Origin: Haloarchaeobius salinus
GTDB taxonomy: Archaea; Halobacteriota; Halobacteria; Halobacteriales; Natrialbaceae
Direction: 5' to 3'
NCBI RefSeq assembly: GCF_024464185.1
Contig: NZ_JANHAU010000006.1
Location: forward strand, 62,001 to 126,000
Length of the DNA stretch: 64,000 bases
Of this stretch, positions 49,392 through 57,406 are shown piece after piece (within the stretch, counting starts at the first letter, position 1; the number at the start of each line of letters is the position of its first letter). A model generated the notes under the pieces. It was not told the origin of the DNA and did not search any database. It saw only the letters and a program-made list of their open reading frames with translations. The position numbers were made by a program, and so were the translations under genes.

Positions 49392-49466
49392 ACCGGTTCC
49401 ACGCTGGCCGGTCCCTTCGTGGTTCGGGTCGCGGAAGCCGACGTGTCGACGTCCGGGTCGTCGCGG

Positions 49467-50102
49467 TCAGCACGCGCCGCCGCCACCGCCGGCCGCGCCC
49501 GCGCCGGCACAGGAAGCCGCGCTGGCGCTGGCACCGGCCGCCGCGGCCGCGCCCGCGGTGACGATGGCAGCGTCGGCGGTGTGGCTGTAGTCCTTGCACT
49601 CGCCCCAGGCGACGGGCGCGATGTCGTCGTCGATGTCGTCCATGGCCTCGACGCTGTCTCGGAGGTCGGCGAGCCCGAAGCCGGGGTCCGTCGCGAACCG
49701 GTCGACGAGCTCGTCGGTGAGCGCGACGCGGCGGCACTCCTCGGCCTCGAACAGTTCGTCCCCATCGAAGGTGAACTGGACGTCGTAGTGGCGGACGAAG
49801 ACGCCGTCGAAGGGGGTATGGAGCGCCTCGGCAGCCTCGCCGACGAGGTCCCAGACGCGGTCCATATCCGGGTCCTCGACGTGCTCGCCGAGGGAGAAGC
49901 GGGCGATGGGAACGACGACGGGCTCGCCGTCGGGGCCCTCGTTCACGACCGCGACGCCGGTGACGCCGCAGTCTTCCACGTCGTAGCCGCCGGCGTCGAC
50001 GGCCTCGCGGAGGGCTTCGTCGGCGTCGCTCTGGCGTGATTCGAGGTCGACCTGTTCGTCGGGCGTGTCGTCTCCGAGGAGGCGTTCGAGCAGGGCGGGC
50101 AT
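49467..50102 (-). CDS. unknown protein with Cys/Gly/Ala-rich C-terminus
   Basis: A 211-residue acidic protein whose first ~165 residues look like a soluble alpha/beta domain (YDVEDCGVTGVAVVNEGPDG, FSLGEHVEDPDMDRVW, DGVFVRHYDVQFTFDGDELF, FATDPGFGLADLRDSV). The last ~30 residues are low-complexity Ala/Gly with cysteines (ASAASCAGAGAAGGGGGAC). Such Cys-containing Gly tails in prokaryotic proteins often mark attachment or processing, but I know of no function. Starting at the second of two overlapping candidate codons (ATG at 50102). It is next to an MBL-fold gene on the same strand. Confidence 0.65.
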   Translation of the reverse strand: MPALLERLLGDDTPDEQVDLESRQSDADEALREAVDAGGYDVEDCGVTGVAVVNEGPDGEPVVVPIARFSLGEHVEDPDMDRVWDLVGEAAEALHTPFDGVFVRHYDVQFTFDGDELFEAEECRRVALTDELVDRFATDPGFGLADLRDSVEAMDDIDDDIAPVAWGECKDYSHTADAAIVTAGAAAAAGASASAASCAGAGAAGGGGGAC

Positions 50103-50124
50103 CACCAGACGTTTCGACGAGCCG

Positions 50125-51114
50125 TCACTTCTGCGTTTCGGAATCCCAGGCCGCCGTACCCCTCTCGTGTGCGGTCGCCTCGGTCACGTGCGCGGCGGTC
50201 TCGTACACCAACGGGTCGTCGTCGACCCGGGTTACCAGCCCGGCGCTTTGGAGGTGTTCGAGGTGGGCGAACGCCTCGCCGGCTCCGAACTTCACGTGGT
50301 AGCCGTCCATCTCGCCGAACAGCTCCTCGGCGAGCGCCCACGGCGTGGCCGGCTCGACGGTCCCGAGCGCGGCCAGCGCGCGACCCGACCGCTCGCGGTG
50401 GTGTGCGCGCAGTTCCGCGACGCGTGGCGCGAGCGGGAACGACTCGCCGTGGCCCGGCCGCGCTTCGTCGACACGGTCGTCGAGTCGCGAGAGGGTCCGC
50501 CGGTAGGCCGTCAGCGGGTCGTCCTGTCGGGTGTCGCCGCCGCCGACGTTCGGGGTGCAGGTCCGCAGGACGGCGTCACCGACGAAGCCCACGGCGTCGA
50601 CGAGGAAGGCGGCGTGGCCGGCGGTGTGTCCCGGGGTGTGGCGCACCTCCACGCCCGCGACCGTCTCGCCATCGGCGAGTTCGCGCACCGGAACCGTGTC
50701 GGGCACCGGCGACGGGCTGTCGAACTCGACCAGCGTCGCGACCCGTTCCGGGGGAACCCCCCAGCGGTCGAGCTTCGCCGCATCGCGCTCCAGTCGACGC
50801 TCGCGCTCGGCGGCGTAGTCTCCGACGAGCGGCGCGTCGCGCTCGTGCATCGCGAGGGTCGCGTCGGCGACCTCGCGGAGCCTCGCCGCGTTTCCGGTGT
50901 GGTCGGCGTGCCAGTGGGTGACCAGGACGTGTTCGATGTCGTCGAGCGCGACCCCGGCCGCCGCGATGCCGTCGGTGAGTCGGTCCCACGCCGACTCGCT
51001 CGGTGGCCCTGGATCGATCAGGACGCCCCTATCCGGGAGCAGGTACGCGCTGTTGCCGCCCTCTGCGCTGCCGTCCGATCCACCGGACACCGGTATCCGT
51101 CGTACGTCTGCCAT
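50125..51114 (-). CDS. metallo-beta-lactamase fold hydrolase (LACTB2-like)
   Basis: A 329-residue MBL enzyme with THWHADHTGN (67-74), HTPGHTAGHAAFLVD, FVGDAVL and ARPGHGE. After the MBL domain (to about 225) a C-terminal helical region (HHRERSGRALAALGTVEPATP, AFAHLEHLQSAGLVTRVDD) resembles the winged-helix-like extension of LACTB2/glyoxalase II-type proteins, which may bind nucleic acid. Substrate not decided. The ATG at 51114 leads directly into a typical MBL N-terminal strand. It faces the membrane-protein gene. Confidence 0.85.
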   Translation of the reverse strand: MADVRRIPVSGGSDGSAEGGNSAYLLPDRGVLIDPGPPSESAWDRLTDGIAAAGVALDDIEHVLVTHWHADHTGNAARLREVADATLAMHERDAPLVGDYAAERERRLERDAAKLDRWGVPPERVATLVEFDSPSPVPDTVPVRELADGETVAGVEVRHTPGHTAGHAAFLVDAVGFVGDAVLRTCTPNVGGGDTRQDDPLTAYRRTLSRLDDRVDEARPGHGESFPLAPRVAELRAHHRERSGRALAALGTVEPATPWALAEELFGEMDGYHVKFGAGEAFAHLEHLQSAGLVTRVDDDPLVYETAAHVTEATAHERGTAAWDSETQK

Positions 51115-51222
51115 CGAGTGGTCGTGACCACGGTCGGTCGGCGGAAACGTGTTCCGGGTCGACACGCGGAATCCTGTCGGTTCTCCGGTACATCTATGGT
51201 GGTGCCGGCGAATCGATGGAGC

Positions 51223-52344
51223 ATGTCCCTCCACGCAGTAGACGAACTCGACGACGCGATCGACGTGACGAGGGGGTTGCTGTTCCCCTTCGACCTGTGG
51301 CTCTGGCTCAAGCTCGCGCTCCTCACGCTGTTCATCGGCGGCGGCGCGGGCTTCCCGTCCTATGCGTTCAACTTCGCCCAGCCGTCCGGCACCGTCGACG
51401 CCGGCGGCATCGTGGACGACGGCCAGCTGCTGCTCGTCGTCGGCGTGCTCGTCGCACTCGCCGTCGGGTTCTTCATCGTGCTCGGCATCGTCGGCGCGGT
51501 CATGGAGTTCGTCTTCGTCGAGGCGCTCGTCTCCGGCGAGGTACGGATCAGACGCCACTTCGGCGAGTACTGGCGGCGCGGGCTCCGCCTGTTCGGTTTC
51601 CGCCTCGCGATGACGCTGCCGATGCTGCTGGTCGTCCTCGGCGTGATCGTCGCGTTCCTCTTCCCCGTCCTGCTCGGCGGCGGGTTCGAGCTCGGCCTCA
51701 TCCTGCTGCTGGCCGCCATCCCGCTCGTCCTCGTCCTCGCGTTCGTCGTCGGCATCATCAACGGGTTCACGAGCGTCTTCGTCGTGCCGGTGATGCTCGC
51801 GGACGACTGCGGCGTCCTCGACGGCTGGCGGACCCTCTGGCCCTCCATCACCGAGGAGACCGCCGAGTACATCGGCTTCGCCGTCATCAACTACGTCATC
51901 CGGCTCGTGACCGGGACCGCCGCCACGGTGGTGCTCGGCGTGACTGCGCTCGTCCTGCTCGTGCCGGCCGGACTGGTCGTGTTCGGTGTGCTGGCCGCAC
52001 TCCCGGCTGCACCGGGCCTGCTCGGGGTCGCCGCGTTCGTCGTGGTCGGTGCCGTCTACCTCGCCGTGCTGTTCGCGGTCTGGGCGGTCGTCCTCGTGCC
52101 GGTCGAGTCCTACCACCGGTACCACGCGCTGCTCGTCCTCGGCGACCTCCTGCCGAACTACGACCTCGTCGCGGACCGGCGGCCGGACGACGAAGGCGGC
52201 TCCGGCGGCGCGAGTCCCGAGGACGAATCCGGCGGCCTCGACGACGACGCCGGGGATGGGTTCGACGACGATGATGACTTCGGCGACGCCGAGGATGGAT
52301 TCGACGACGACGGCTTCGGCGACGGCTCGCCGGGGCCGGCGTAG
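51223..52344 (+). CDS. DUF7544-like multi-helix membrane protein
   Basis: A 373-residue membrane protein with about seven hydrophobic helices (WLWLKLALLTLFIGGGAGFP, LLVVGVLVALAVGFFIVLGI, FGFRLAMTLPMLLVVLGVIV, LILLLAAIPLVLVLAFVVGI, AATVVLGVTALVLLVPAGLV, GVAAFVVVGAVYLAVLFAVW) and a long acidic, Asp/Gly-rich C-terminal tail of about 60 residues. The tail (DDDAGDGFDDDDDFGD) is typical of haloarchaeal membrane proteins but here it repeats DDG/FDDD patterns. Family is a conserved haloarchaeal one; role unknown. It faces the MBL gene. Confidence 0.75.
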   Translation: MSLHAVDELDDAIDVTRGLLFPFDLWLWLKLALLTLFIGGGAGFPSYAFNFAQPSGTVDAGGIVDDGQLLLVVGVLVALAVGFFIVLGIVGAVMEFVFVEALVSGEVRIRRHFGEYWRRGLRLFGFRLAMTLPMLLVVLGVIVAFLFPVLLGGGFELGLILLLAAIPLVLVLAFVVGIINGFTSVFVVPVMLADDCGVLDGWRTLWPSITEETAEYIGFAVINYVIRLVTGTAATVVLGVTALVLLVPAGLVVFGVLAALPAAPGLLGVAAFVVVGAVYLAVLFAVWAVVLVPVESYHRYHALLVLGDLLPNYDLVADRRPDDEGGSGGASPEDESGGLDDDAGDGFDDDDDFGDAEDGFDDDGFGDGSPGPA

Positions 52345-52387
52345 GCCCGCCCCTAGACTGAAGCGACGACCCGTCGATGCTGGCCGT

Positions 52388-53590
52388 ATGACCGACGACG
52401 AGGACGCCTCGACACCGTACGGACGGCACCGGCAGACGACCGTCTACACGACCGGGATGCTCACCGGGAACGTCCCCGACATCCCCGTCGACCCGGACCG
52501 ACTCGCCGAGCGCGCCCGCGAGGAGCTCGACGGCCGAGCCTACGACTACGTCGCCGGCGGGGCCGGCGGCGAGTCCACGATGCGGGCGAACCGCCGGGCG
52601 TTCGAGGACTACCGGATCGTCCCCAGAGTGATGCGCGACACGGGCACCCGCGACCTCTCGACGACGGTGCTCGGACAGGAGCTCGCGGTGCCCGTCCTCC
52701 TCGCTCCCATCGGTGCACAGGGTATTGTCCACGAGGACGGCGACCTCGCGAGCGCCCGCGCGGCGGCGCAGTGGGATATCCCGTACGTCTGCTCGACGCA
52801 GGCGTCTGAGCCGCTGGAGGACGTCGCCGAGGCCCTGGGAGACACCCCGAAGTGGTTCCAGCTCTACGCCAGCGAGGACCGCGACCTCACCCGGAGCCTC
52901 GTCGAGCGTGCAGAGGACGCGGGCTACGACGCCATCGTCGTCACGCTCGATACGCCCCACCTCGGCTGGCGCGAGCGCGACCTCGACCGCGGGTTCCTCC
53001 CGTTCCTCGACGGCGACGGCATCGCGAACTACGTCTCCGACCCGGTGTTCCGGGACCGGCTCGACCAGCCACCGGAGGAGAACCCCCGCGCCGCAGCTCA
53101 GGAGTTCGTGCAGGTGTTCTCCGACGCGACGCTCACCTGGGGCGACCTCGCGTGGATCGCGGAGCTGACCGACCTCCCGGTCGTCGCGAAGGGCGTCCTC
53201 CACCCCGACGACGCACGGGAGGCCGTGGCCCACGGCGCAGCGGGCGTCGTCGTCTCGAACCACGGCGGTCGCCAGGTCGACAACGCCGTCGCCGCGCTCG
53301 ACCAGCTCCCCCGCATCGTCGACGCCGTCGGTGACGACGCCGCGGTCGTCTTCGACTCGGGCATCCGCCGGGGAGCGGACGCCGTGGTCGCGCTCGCGCT
53401 CGGTGCCGACGCGGTCTCGCTCGGGCGGCCCTGGGTGTACGGCCTCGGCCTCGCGGGCGAGGAGGGCGTCGCCAGCGTCTGCGAGAACTTCCTCGCGGAC
53501 CTCGACCTGACGGTCGCACTCGCGGGGTACGACGACGTGGACGCGTTCGACGAGTCGGCGCTCCAGCGCGGCCGCGGGGACGGCAGCTAA
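52388..53590 (+). CDS. FMN-dependent alpha-hydroxyacid oxidase (lactate 2-monooxygenase-like)
   Basis: A 400-residue FMN enzyme of the alpha-hydroxyacid dehydrogenase family. Active-site marks: catalytic His292 in SNHGGRQVDNA with Arg295, a flavin-contact Lys268 in VVAKGVLHPD, and RRGADAVVALALGADAVSLGRPW at the phosphate end. Members include lactate 2-monooxygenase and L-lactate or glycolate oxidase; the exact substrate is unclear. The N-terminal region includes the dual GG loop YDYVAGGAGGESTM. Monocistronic, directly before a TATA-like box for the next gene. Confidence 0.9.
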   Translation: MTDDEDASTPYGRHRQTTVYTTGMLTGNVPDIPVDPDRLAERAREELDGRAYDYVAGGAGGESTMRANRRAFEDYRIVPRVMRDTGTRDLSTTVLGQELAVPVLLAPIGAQGIVHEDGDLASARAAAQWDIPYVCSTQASEPLEDVAEALGDTPKWFQLYASEDRDLTRSLVERAEDAGYDAIVVTLDTPHLGWRERDLDRGFLPFLDGDGIANYVSDPVFRDRLDQPPEENPRAAAQEFVQVFSDATLTWGDLAWIAELTDLPVVAKGVLHPDDAREAVAHGAAGVVVSNHGGRQVDNAVAALDQLPRIVDAVGDDAAVVFDSGIRRGADAVVALALGADAVSLGRPWVYGLGLAGEEGVASVCENFLADLDLTVALAGYDDVDAFDESALQRGRGDGS

Positions 53591-53600
53591 CCGGAACGCA

Positions 53601-53610
53601 TTTTTTATTC
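53601..53610 (+). promoter_or_regulatory. TATA-like box of the rhodanese lipoprotein gene
   Basis: TTTTTTATTC lies 19-28 nt before the ATG at 53629, a strong A/T block directly after the oxidase gene. Confidence 0.55.
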
Positions 53611-53628
53611 CGGGCAGATAGGCACGAT

Positions 53629-54540
53629 ATGAAACGACGTGCACTGCTCACGTCCGGCACCCTCGCGCTCGGGACCCTCGCGGGCTGTCTCGGCCGCGGC
53701 GACGGCGAGACCGACCCCGCGACAGCGACGGACGCTCCGACGGAGACGGCCGGTCGGACGACCGACGCGAACACGCCACAGGAGATCGGCGCGGAGGAGA
53801 CGGAGTCCGGCGGTTCGTCGGGCTCGCCACGCGAGGTGACCGCGAACCCCGGCGACCCGAACCCGACGGACGGTCTCCCGCCCGAACCCGACGACGTGCC
53901 GGCCGAGCGCGAGGTCGACACGTCGAGCTACGGGACGTCCACCGTCGAGGGCGAGCAGATCGAGCTCGCACCCATCGCGGACGTCCACTACTGGTGGGCC
54001 CGGCAGGAGGCCCGCATCGCCGACGCCCGCGGCCTGAGCCAGTACCGCGAGTCGCACATCCTGGGGGCCGTCGCGAGCCCGGTCGGGACCGCCATCGACG
54101 ACACCCACGTCGGCGACTGGGCGACCGACGAGCGCATCGTCTGCTACTGTGGCTGTCCACACCACCTCTCCTCGCTCCGTGCGGCCGAGTTGCAGTCTGC
54201 CGGGTACGAGAACGTCTACGTCATCGACGAGGGCTTCTTCGAGTGGGTCGACCAGTCCTACCCAGTCGTCGGCTCCGACGCGTCGGACCGGACGCTCTAC
54301 CGCATCCGGGGTCGGACGCGACCGCGGTACGCCGGCGAGATGGTGCTGGCACGCCACGTCGGCAGCGACCGGGTCGAGGCAGCACCGGTCCAGCGCGACG
54401 GCAGCTACGAGATCCACGTCCGGTTCGCGAACGTGACACCCGGCTCTCGGCTCCGGATCGAGACACCGGAGTACACCGTGACCGCCACGCTCGACGAACT
54501 GACGAGCGACGTCGTCACGCCGCGGCTGGGCGACGACTGA
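53629..54540 (+). CDS. rhodanese-domain lipoprotein
   Basis: A 303-residue exported protein. The start MKRRALLTSGTLALGTLAGC has a twin-arginine start and lipobox LAGC (Cys20), so it should be membrane-anchored by lipid after Tat export. A low-complexity, acidic, Thr/Asp-rich linker (about 25-100) follows, common in haloarchaeal cell-surface proteins. The rhodanese domain (about 105-230) has the active-site loop IVCYCGCPHHLSSL, where the first Cys is the candidate persulfide carrier and the loop has the redox-like CYCGC pattern. The C-terminal ~70 residues form a beta domain. Sulfur transfer or redox at the cell surface is the likely role. Confidence 0.87.
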   Translation: MKRRALLTSGTLALGTLAGCLGRGDGETDPATATDAPTETAGRTTDANTPQEIGAEETESGGSSGSPREVTANPGDPNPTDGLPPEPDDVPAEREVDTSSYGTSTVEGEQIELAPIADVHYWWARQEARIADARGLSQYRESHILGAVASPVGTAIDDTHVGDWATDERIVCYCGCPHHLSSLRAAELQSAGYENVYVIDEGFFEWVDQSYPVVGSDASDRTLYRIRGRTRPRYAGEMVLARHVGSDRVEAAPVQRDGSYEIHVRFANVTPGSRLRIETPEYTVTATLDELTSDVVTPRLGDD

Positions 54541-54543
54541 GCC

Positions 54544-55302
54544 TCAGCCGTCGGCCAGCTCCACCACGCGCGCTGCGACCGCCGGGAGGAACTCCTCGAC
54601 GGGCTCGCGGGCCACGTGGTCCGCCCGGCCCGCGTACTTCGTCCGGTCGAGGTTGACGACGACGAGCGTCGCACCGTTCCGGAGCGCGGTGTCGGGCAGC
54701 AACCCCGCAGGGTCGACGGTCAGCGACGAGCCGGCGGCGAGGAACACGTCCGCCGTCTCAGCCCGCCGTCGCGCCTCCTGCATGGCCGCCGGGGGCAGCT
54801 GTTCGCCGAACAGCACCGTATCCGGCTTGTAGACGCCGCCGCAGTCACAGGTCGGTGCTCCCTCCCCGGATTCGACCCGCTCGCGAGCCGCCTCGACGGG
54901 CATGGACGCGCCACAGTCCGGGCAGGTGGCCCGCGTGCCGGTGCCGTGGAGGTGGACGATGGACTCGGAACCGGCCGCGGGATGCAGCCCGTCGACGTTC
55001 TGCGTGAGGAGTGCGTCGAGGTGTCCCGCCTGCTCTAGCTGTGCCAGCGCGTCGTGAGCCGGGTTGGGTGCGACCCCGCTGTCGAAGAAGTGCTCGTGCA
55101 GGGAGAGCCAGTCGGACCAGAACCGCTCCGGCTGTGCTCGGTAGCGCCGGAGGGTGAACGCCTCCTCGTCGAACACGTCCCAGAGGCCGCCCTCGCTCCG
55201 GAAGTCGGGGATGCCGGAGGCCGTCGAGAGGCCCGCGCCGGTCAGTACGACCACCTCGTCGGCGTCGGCGATGGCCGCGGCGACGGTGTCCGGGTCGGTC
55301 AT
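54544..55302 (-). CDS. NAD-dependent protein deacetylase (Sir2 family)
   Basis: A 252-residue sirtuin. Sir2 motifs are complete: GAGLSTASGIPDFRS (22-36), TQNVDGLH (100-107), catalytic His119 in IVHLHGTG and four zinc cysteines (C127, C130, C152, C154). It would remove acyl groups from lysines using NAD. It has the class III-type loop pattern (YRAQPERFW), so deacylase activity on longer groups is possible. It converges with the rhodanese gene. Confidence 0.95.
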   Translation of the reverse strand: MTDPDTVAAAIADADEVVVLTGAGLSTASGIPDFRSEGGLWDVFDEEAFTLRRYRAQPERFWSDWLSLHEHFFDSGVAPNPAHDALAQLEQAGHLDALLTQNVDGLHPAAGSESIVHLHGTGTRATCPDCGASMPVEAARERVESGEGAPTCDCGGVYKPDTVLFGEQLPPAAMQEARRRAETADVFLAAGSSLTVDPAGLLPDTALRNGATLVVVNLDRTKYAGRADHVAREPVEEFLPAVAARVVELADG

Positions 55303-55427
55303 GCGCGACGGTTCGACCGGCAGCGGGAAAGCCCCTTTCGTCCGTGGTCGTGCCGCCGCGACGCACCGCCAGGTCGTGGTGTGGAGTGAGTAGACAGATT
55401 GATGACCGTATCGTCACGAACTCGAGT

Positions 55428-55889
55428 ATGGAGCGGCGTCAGGTACTGTCCGCGCTCTGTGGTGTGCTCCCGCTCGCGGGCTGTCTCGACCGGGACGGCT
55501 TCGGCATCGAAGACGCGGACACCACGGTCACCGACCGCCGGTGCGCCGCCGACCCGACGAGCGAGGGGTCGGTGCGGTTCGACGGTCCAGCCGTCGTGGT
55601 CGTCTCCGGCGAACTCCTCTCGCACAGCCGCTGCGACGACGTGAACGTGAGCGTGTTCACGTCCAACGACGAGCGCGAGGTCGGGATGGCCATCGTCGAG
55701 GTCACACCGGTCCCGCCGTCCGGGACCGACACCGACTGCGAGGAGTGCGAGGAGCCGGCGGTATGTACGTACCAGTCCAGACTCAGCTTCTCCGAGCGCA
55801 TCGTCGGCGTCGACCTGGTCCACAACCTCCCCGGCGGGGGTGCGACCGACGTCGCCGTCGAACGGCGGCCCCGACGGACCGACGGGTGA
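55428..55889 (+). CDS. 153-residue lipoprotein of unknown function
   Basis: The start MERRQVLSALCGVLPLAGCL carries an RR and lipobox LAGC (Cys19), a typical Tat lipoprotein signal. The mature part has several cysteines (RRCAADPTS, SHSRCDDVNVSV, TDCEECEEPAVC) in a beta-sandwich-like pattern with VRFDGPAVVVVSGELL. The disulfide-rich middle suggests an extracellular, metal-rich or redox environment. No family recognised; haloarchaeal lipoproteins of this size are common. Convergent overlap is absent; 82 nt lie before the aIF2-beta gene. Confidence 0.7.
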   Translation: MERRQVLSALCGVLPLAGCLDRDGFGIEDADTTVTDRRCAADPTSEGSVRFDGPAVVVVSGELLSHSRCDDVNVSVFTSNDEREVGMAIVEVTPVPPSGTDTDCEECEEPAVCTYQSRLSFSERIVGVDLVHNLPGGGATDVAVERRPRRTDG

Positions 55890-55989
55890 CGGAAGTGCCG
55901 TTCGTCGGTGCCCGGCAGCGAGGGACGACCGGAATCGCCACCGATATCAGTATCCGAAGGTTGAAACGCGCCCATCACCTCCAGCGTGT

Positions 55990-56604
55990 ATGGAATACGA
56001 GACACTTCTCGAGCGAGCCCACGACGATCTCCCCGACAGACCACAGGACGCGGGCAGCCGCCTCACCGTTCCCGACCCCGCGGGCGAGACCGACGGCGCG
56101 TTCACCCGCCTCACCAACCTCCAGGCCATCGCCGACGCACTCTCGCGGGACTCGAAGCACCTCCACCGGACGATCCAGCGCGAGCTCGGTACCAACGGCC
56201 AGTTCGACGGCGACCGCGCCCGCTACAACGGCTCGTTCTCCGTCTCCGATTTCGACGAGGCCATCCAGCAGTACATCGACGAGTACGTCACCTGCGGCGA
56301 GTGCGGCCTGCCCGACACCCGCCTCGTGACCGAGGACGGCGTCGACATGCTGCGCTGTGAGGCCTGCGGTGCCTTCCAGCCCGTCTCGAAGAGCAAGTCC
56401 CCGAGCAGCGCCAACGTCAACCCCGACGAGGTCGAGGAGGGGCGCACCTACGAGGTCAAGATCACCGGGACCGGCCGCAAGGGCGACGGCGTCGCCGAGA
56501 AGGGCAAGTACACCATCTTCGTCCCCGGCGCACAGGAGGGCGACGTGGTCCAGATCTACATCAAGAACATCTCCGGCACGCTCGCGTTCGCGCGGCTCGC
56601 CTGA
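55990..56604 (+). CDS. aIF2-beta-like translation factor fused to a TRAM domain
   Basis: A 204-residue protein with two parts. Residues 1-~132 are translation initiation factor 2 beta: helical start (YETLLERAHDDLPDRPQDAG), a central alpha/beta domain (NLQAIADALSRDSKHLHRTIQRELGTNG, SFSVSDFDEAIQQYIDEYV) and a zinc ribbon with cysteines at 102, 105, 123 and 126. Residues ~145-204 are a TRAM beta-barrel (EVKITGTGRKGDGVAEKGKYTIFVPG, GDVVQIYIKNISGTLAFARL), an RNA-binding fold usually found in RNA-modifying enzymes. The fusion is known in haloarchaea. It starts at an ATG that gives the family N-terminus. Confidence 0.9.
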   Translation: MEYETLLERAHDDLPDRPQDAGSRLTVPDPAGETDGAFTRLTNLQAIADALSRDSKHLHRTIQRELGTNGQFDGDRARYNGSFSVSDFDEAIQQYIDEYVTCGECGLPDTRLVTEDGVDMLRCEACGAFQPVSKSKSPSSANVNPDEVEEGRTYEVKITGTGRKGDGVAEKGKYTIFVPGAQEGDVVQIYIKNISGTLAFARLA

Positions 56605-56663
56605 CTCTGCGGTTCTACGCTTTCGAGCAGTTCAGCAGGTAGCGACCGCCACCTCCGGCGGGA

Positions 56664-56672
56664 GCGTTTAGC
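56664..56672 (+). promoter_or_regulatory. TATA-like box of the SDR gene
   Basis: GCGTTTAGC lies 23-31 nt before the ATG at 56695. Only the central TTTA matches a haloarchaeal box. Confidence 0.4.
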
Positions 56673-56694
56673 TGGTCCCGCGCCTCCATCGGGT

Positions 56695-57393
56695 ATGGAC
56701 ATCGACCGCTACGACTCACTCGACGGGCAGGTCGCGCTCGTCACGGGCGCGAATCGGGGGCTCGGTGCCGAAATCGCGGCCGAGCTGGCCGAACTCGGCG
56801 CGACCGTCTACGCCGGCGCGAGACGGACGGACGACGTGACGGCGGACGACCTGCGACCGGTCGAGCTCGACGTGACGAACGACGGGTCGATGCGGACGGC
56901 GGTCGAGCGCATCGACGAGGAGGCCGGGCGGCTCGACGTGCTCGTGAACAACGCCGGCATCGGTGGCCCCTCCGCCGCGCTGCACCGGCTCGAACCGCGC
57001 GACATCGACGCGGTGTTCGACGTGAACCTGCGCGGGCCGACCATCCTCACCAGATTCGCCCTCCCGCTGTTGCTCGACCGACCGGGCGGGCGCGTCGTCG
57101 ACGTCTCCTCGGGGATGGGCGCGCTCGACGAGGGGATGGCCGGCGGGAGCGCCCCGTACAGAATCTCGAAGACCGGACTCAACGGGCTGACGGCGTACCT
57201 CCACGGCGAGTATGTGAGCGATGGATTGCTCGCCAACTCGGTCTGTCCCGGCTGGGTACGGACCGACATGGGTGGCCCCGGGGCGACCCGGAGCACCGAG
57301 GAGGGCGCGGACACGCCGGTCTGGCTGGCGACGTTCCGGCCCGGCAGTCCGGGCGGGCGGTTCTGGCGGGACCGGTCGGTCATCGACTGGTGA
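56695..57393 (+). CDS. short-chain dehydrogenase/reductase
   Basis: A 232-residue SDR with TGANRGLGAEIAAELAELGATVYAGARR (motif I plus the R that selects NADP), NNAGIGG, VVDVSSGMG for the catalytic Ser and PYRISKTGLNGL with the Tyr-Lys pair. The C-terminal SVCPGWVRTDMGGPGATRSTEEGADTPVWLA resembles carbonyl-reductase-like SDRs. Substrate unknown. Stands 14 nt before the stop of the convergent thiolase gene. Confidence 0.93.
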   Translation: MDIDRYDSLDGQVALVTGANRGLGAEIAAELAELGATVYAGARRTDDVTADDLRPVELDVTNDGSMRTAVERIDEEAGRLDVLVNNAGIGGPSAALHRLEPRDIDAVFDVNLRGPTILTRFALPLLLDRPGGRVVDVSSGMGALDEGMAGGSAPYRISKTGLNGLTAYLHGEYVSDGLLANSVCPGWVRTDMGGPGATRSTEEGADTPVWLATFRPGSPGGRFWRDRSVIDW

Positions 57394-57406
57394 GAAGGGG
57401 AGGGCC

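Noticed and set aside
50065-51222. Long forward frame upstream of the DUF7544-like membrane protein
   Set aside because: It overlaps the MBL-fold gene on the opposite strand and has no conserved sequence; the ATG at 51223 opens the membrane domain directly.
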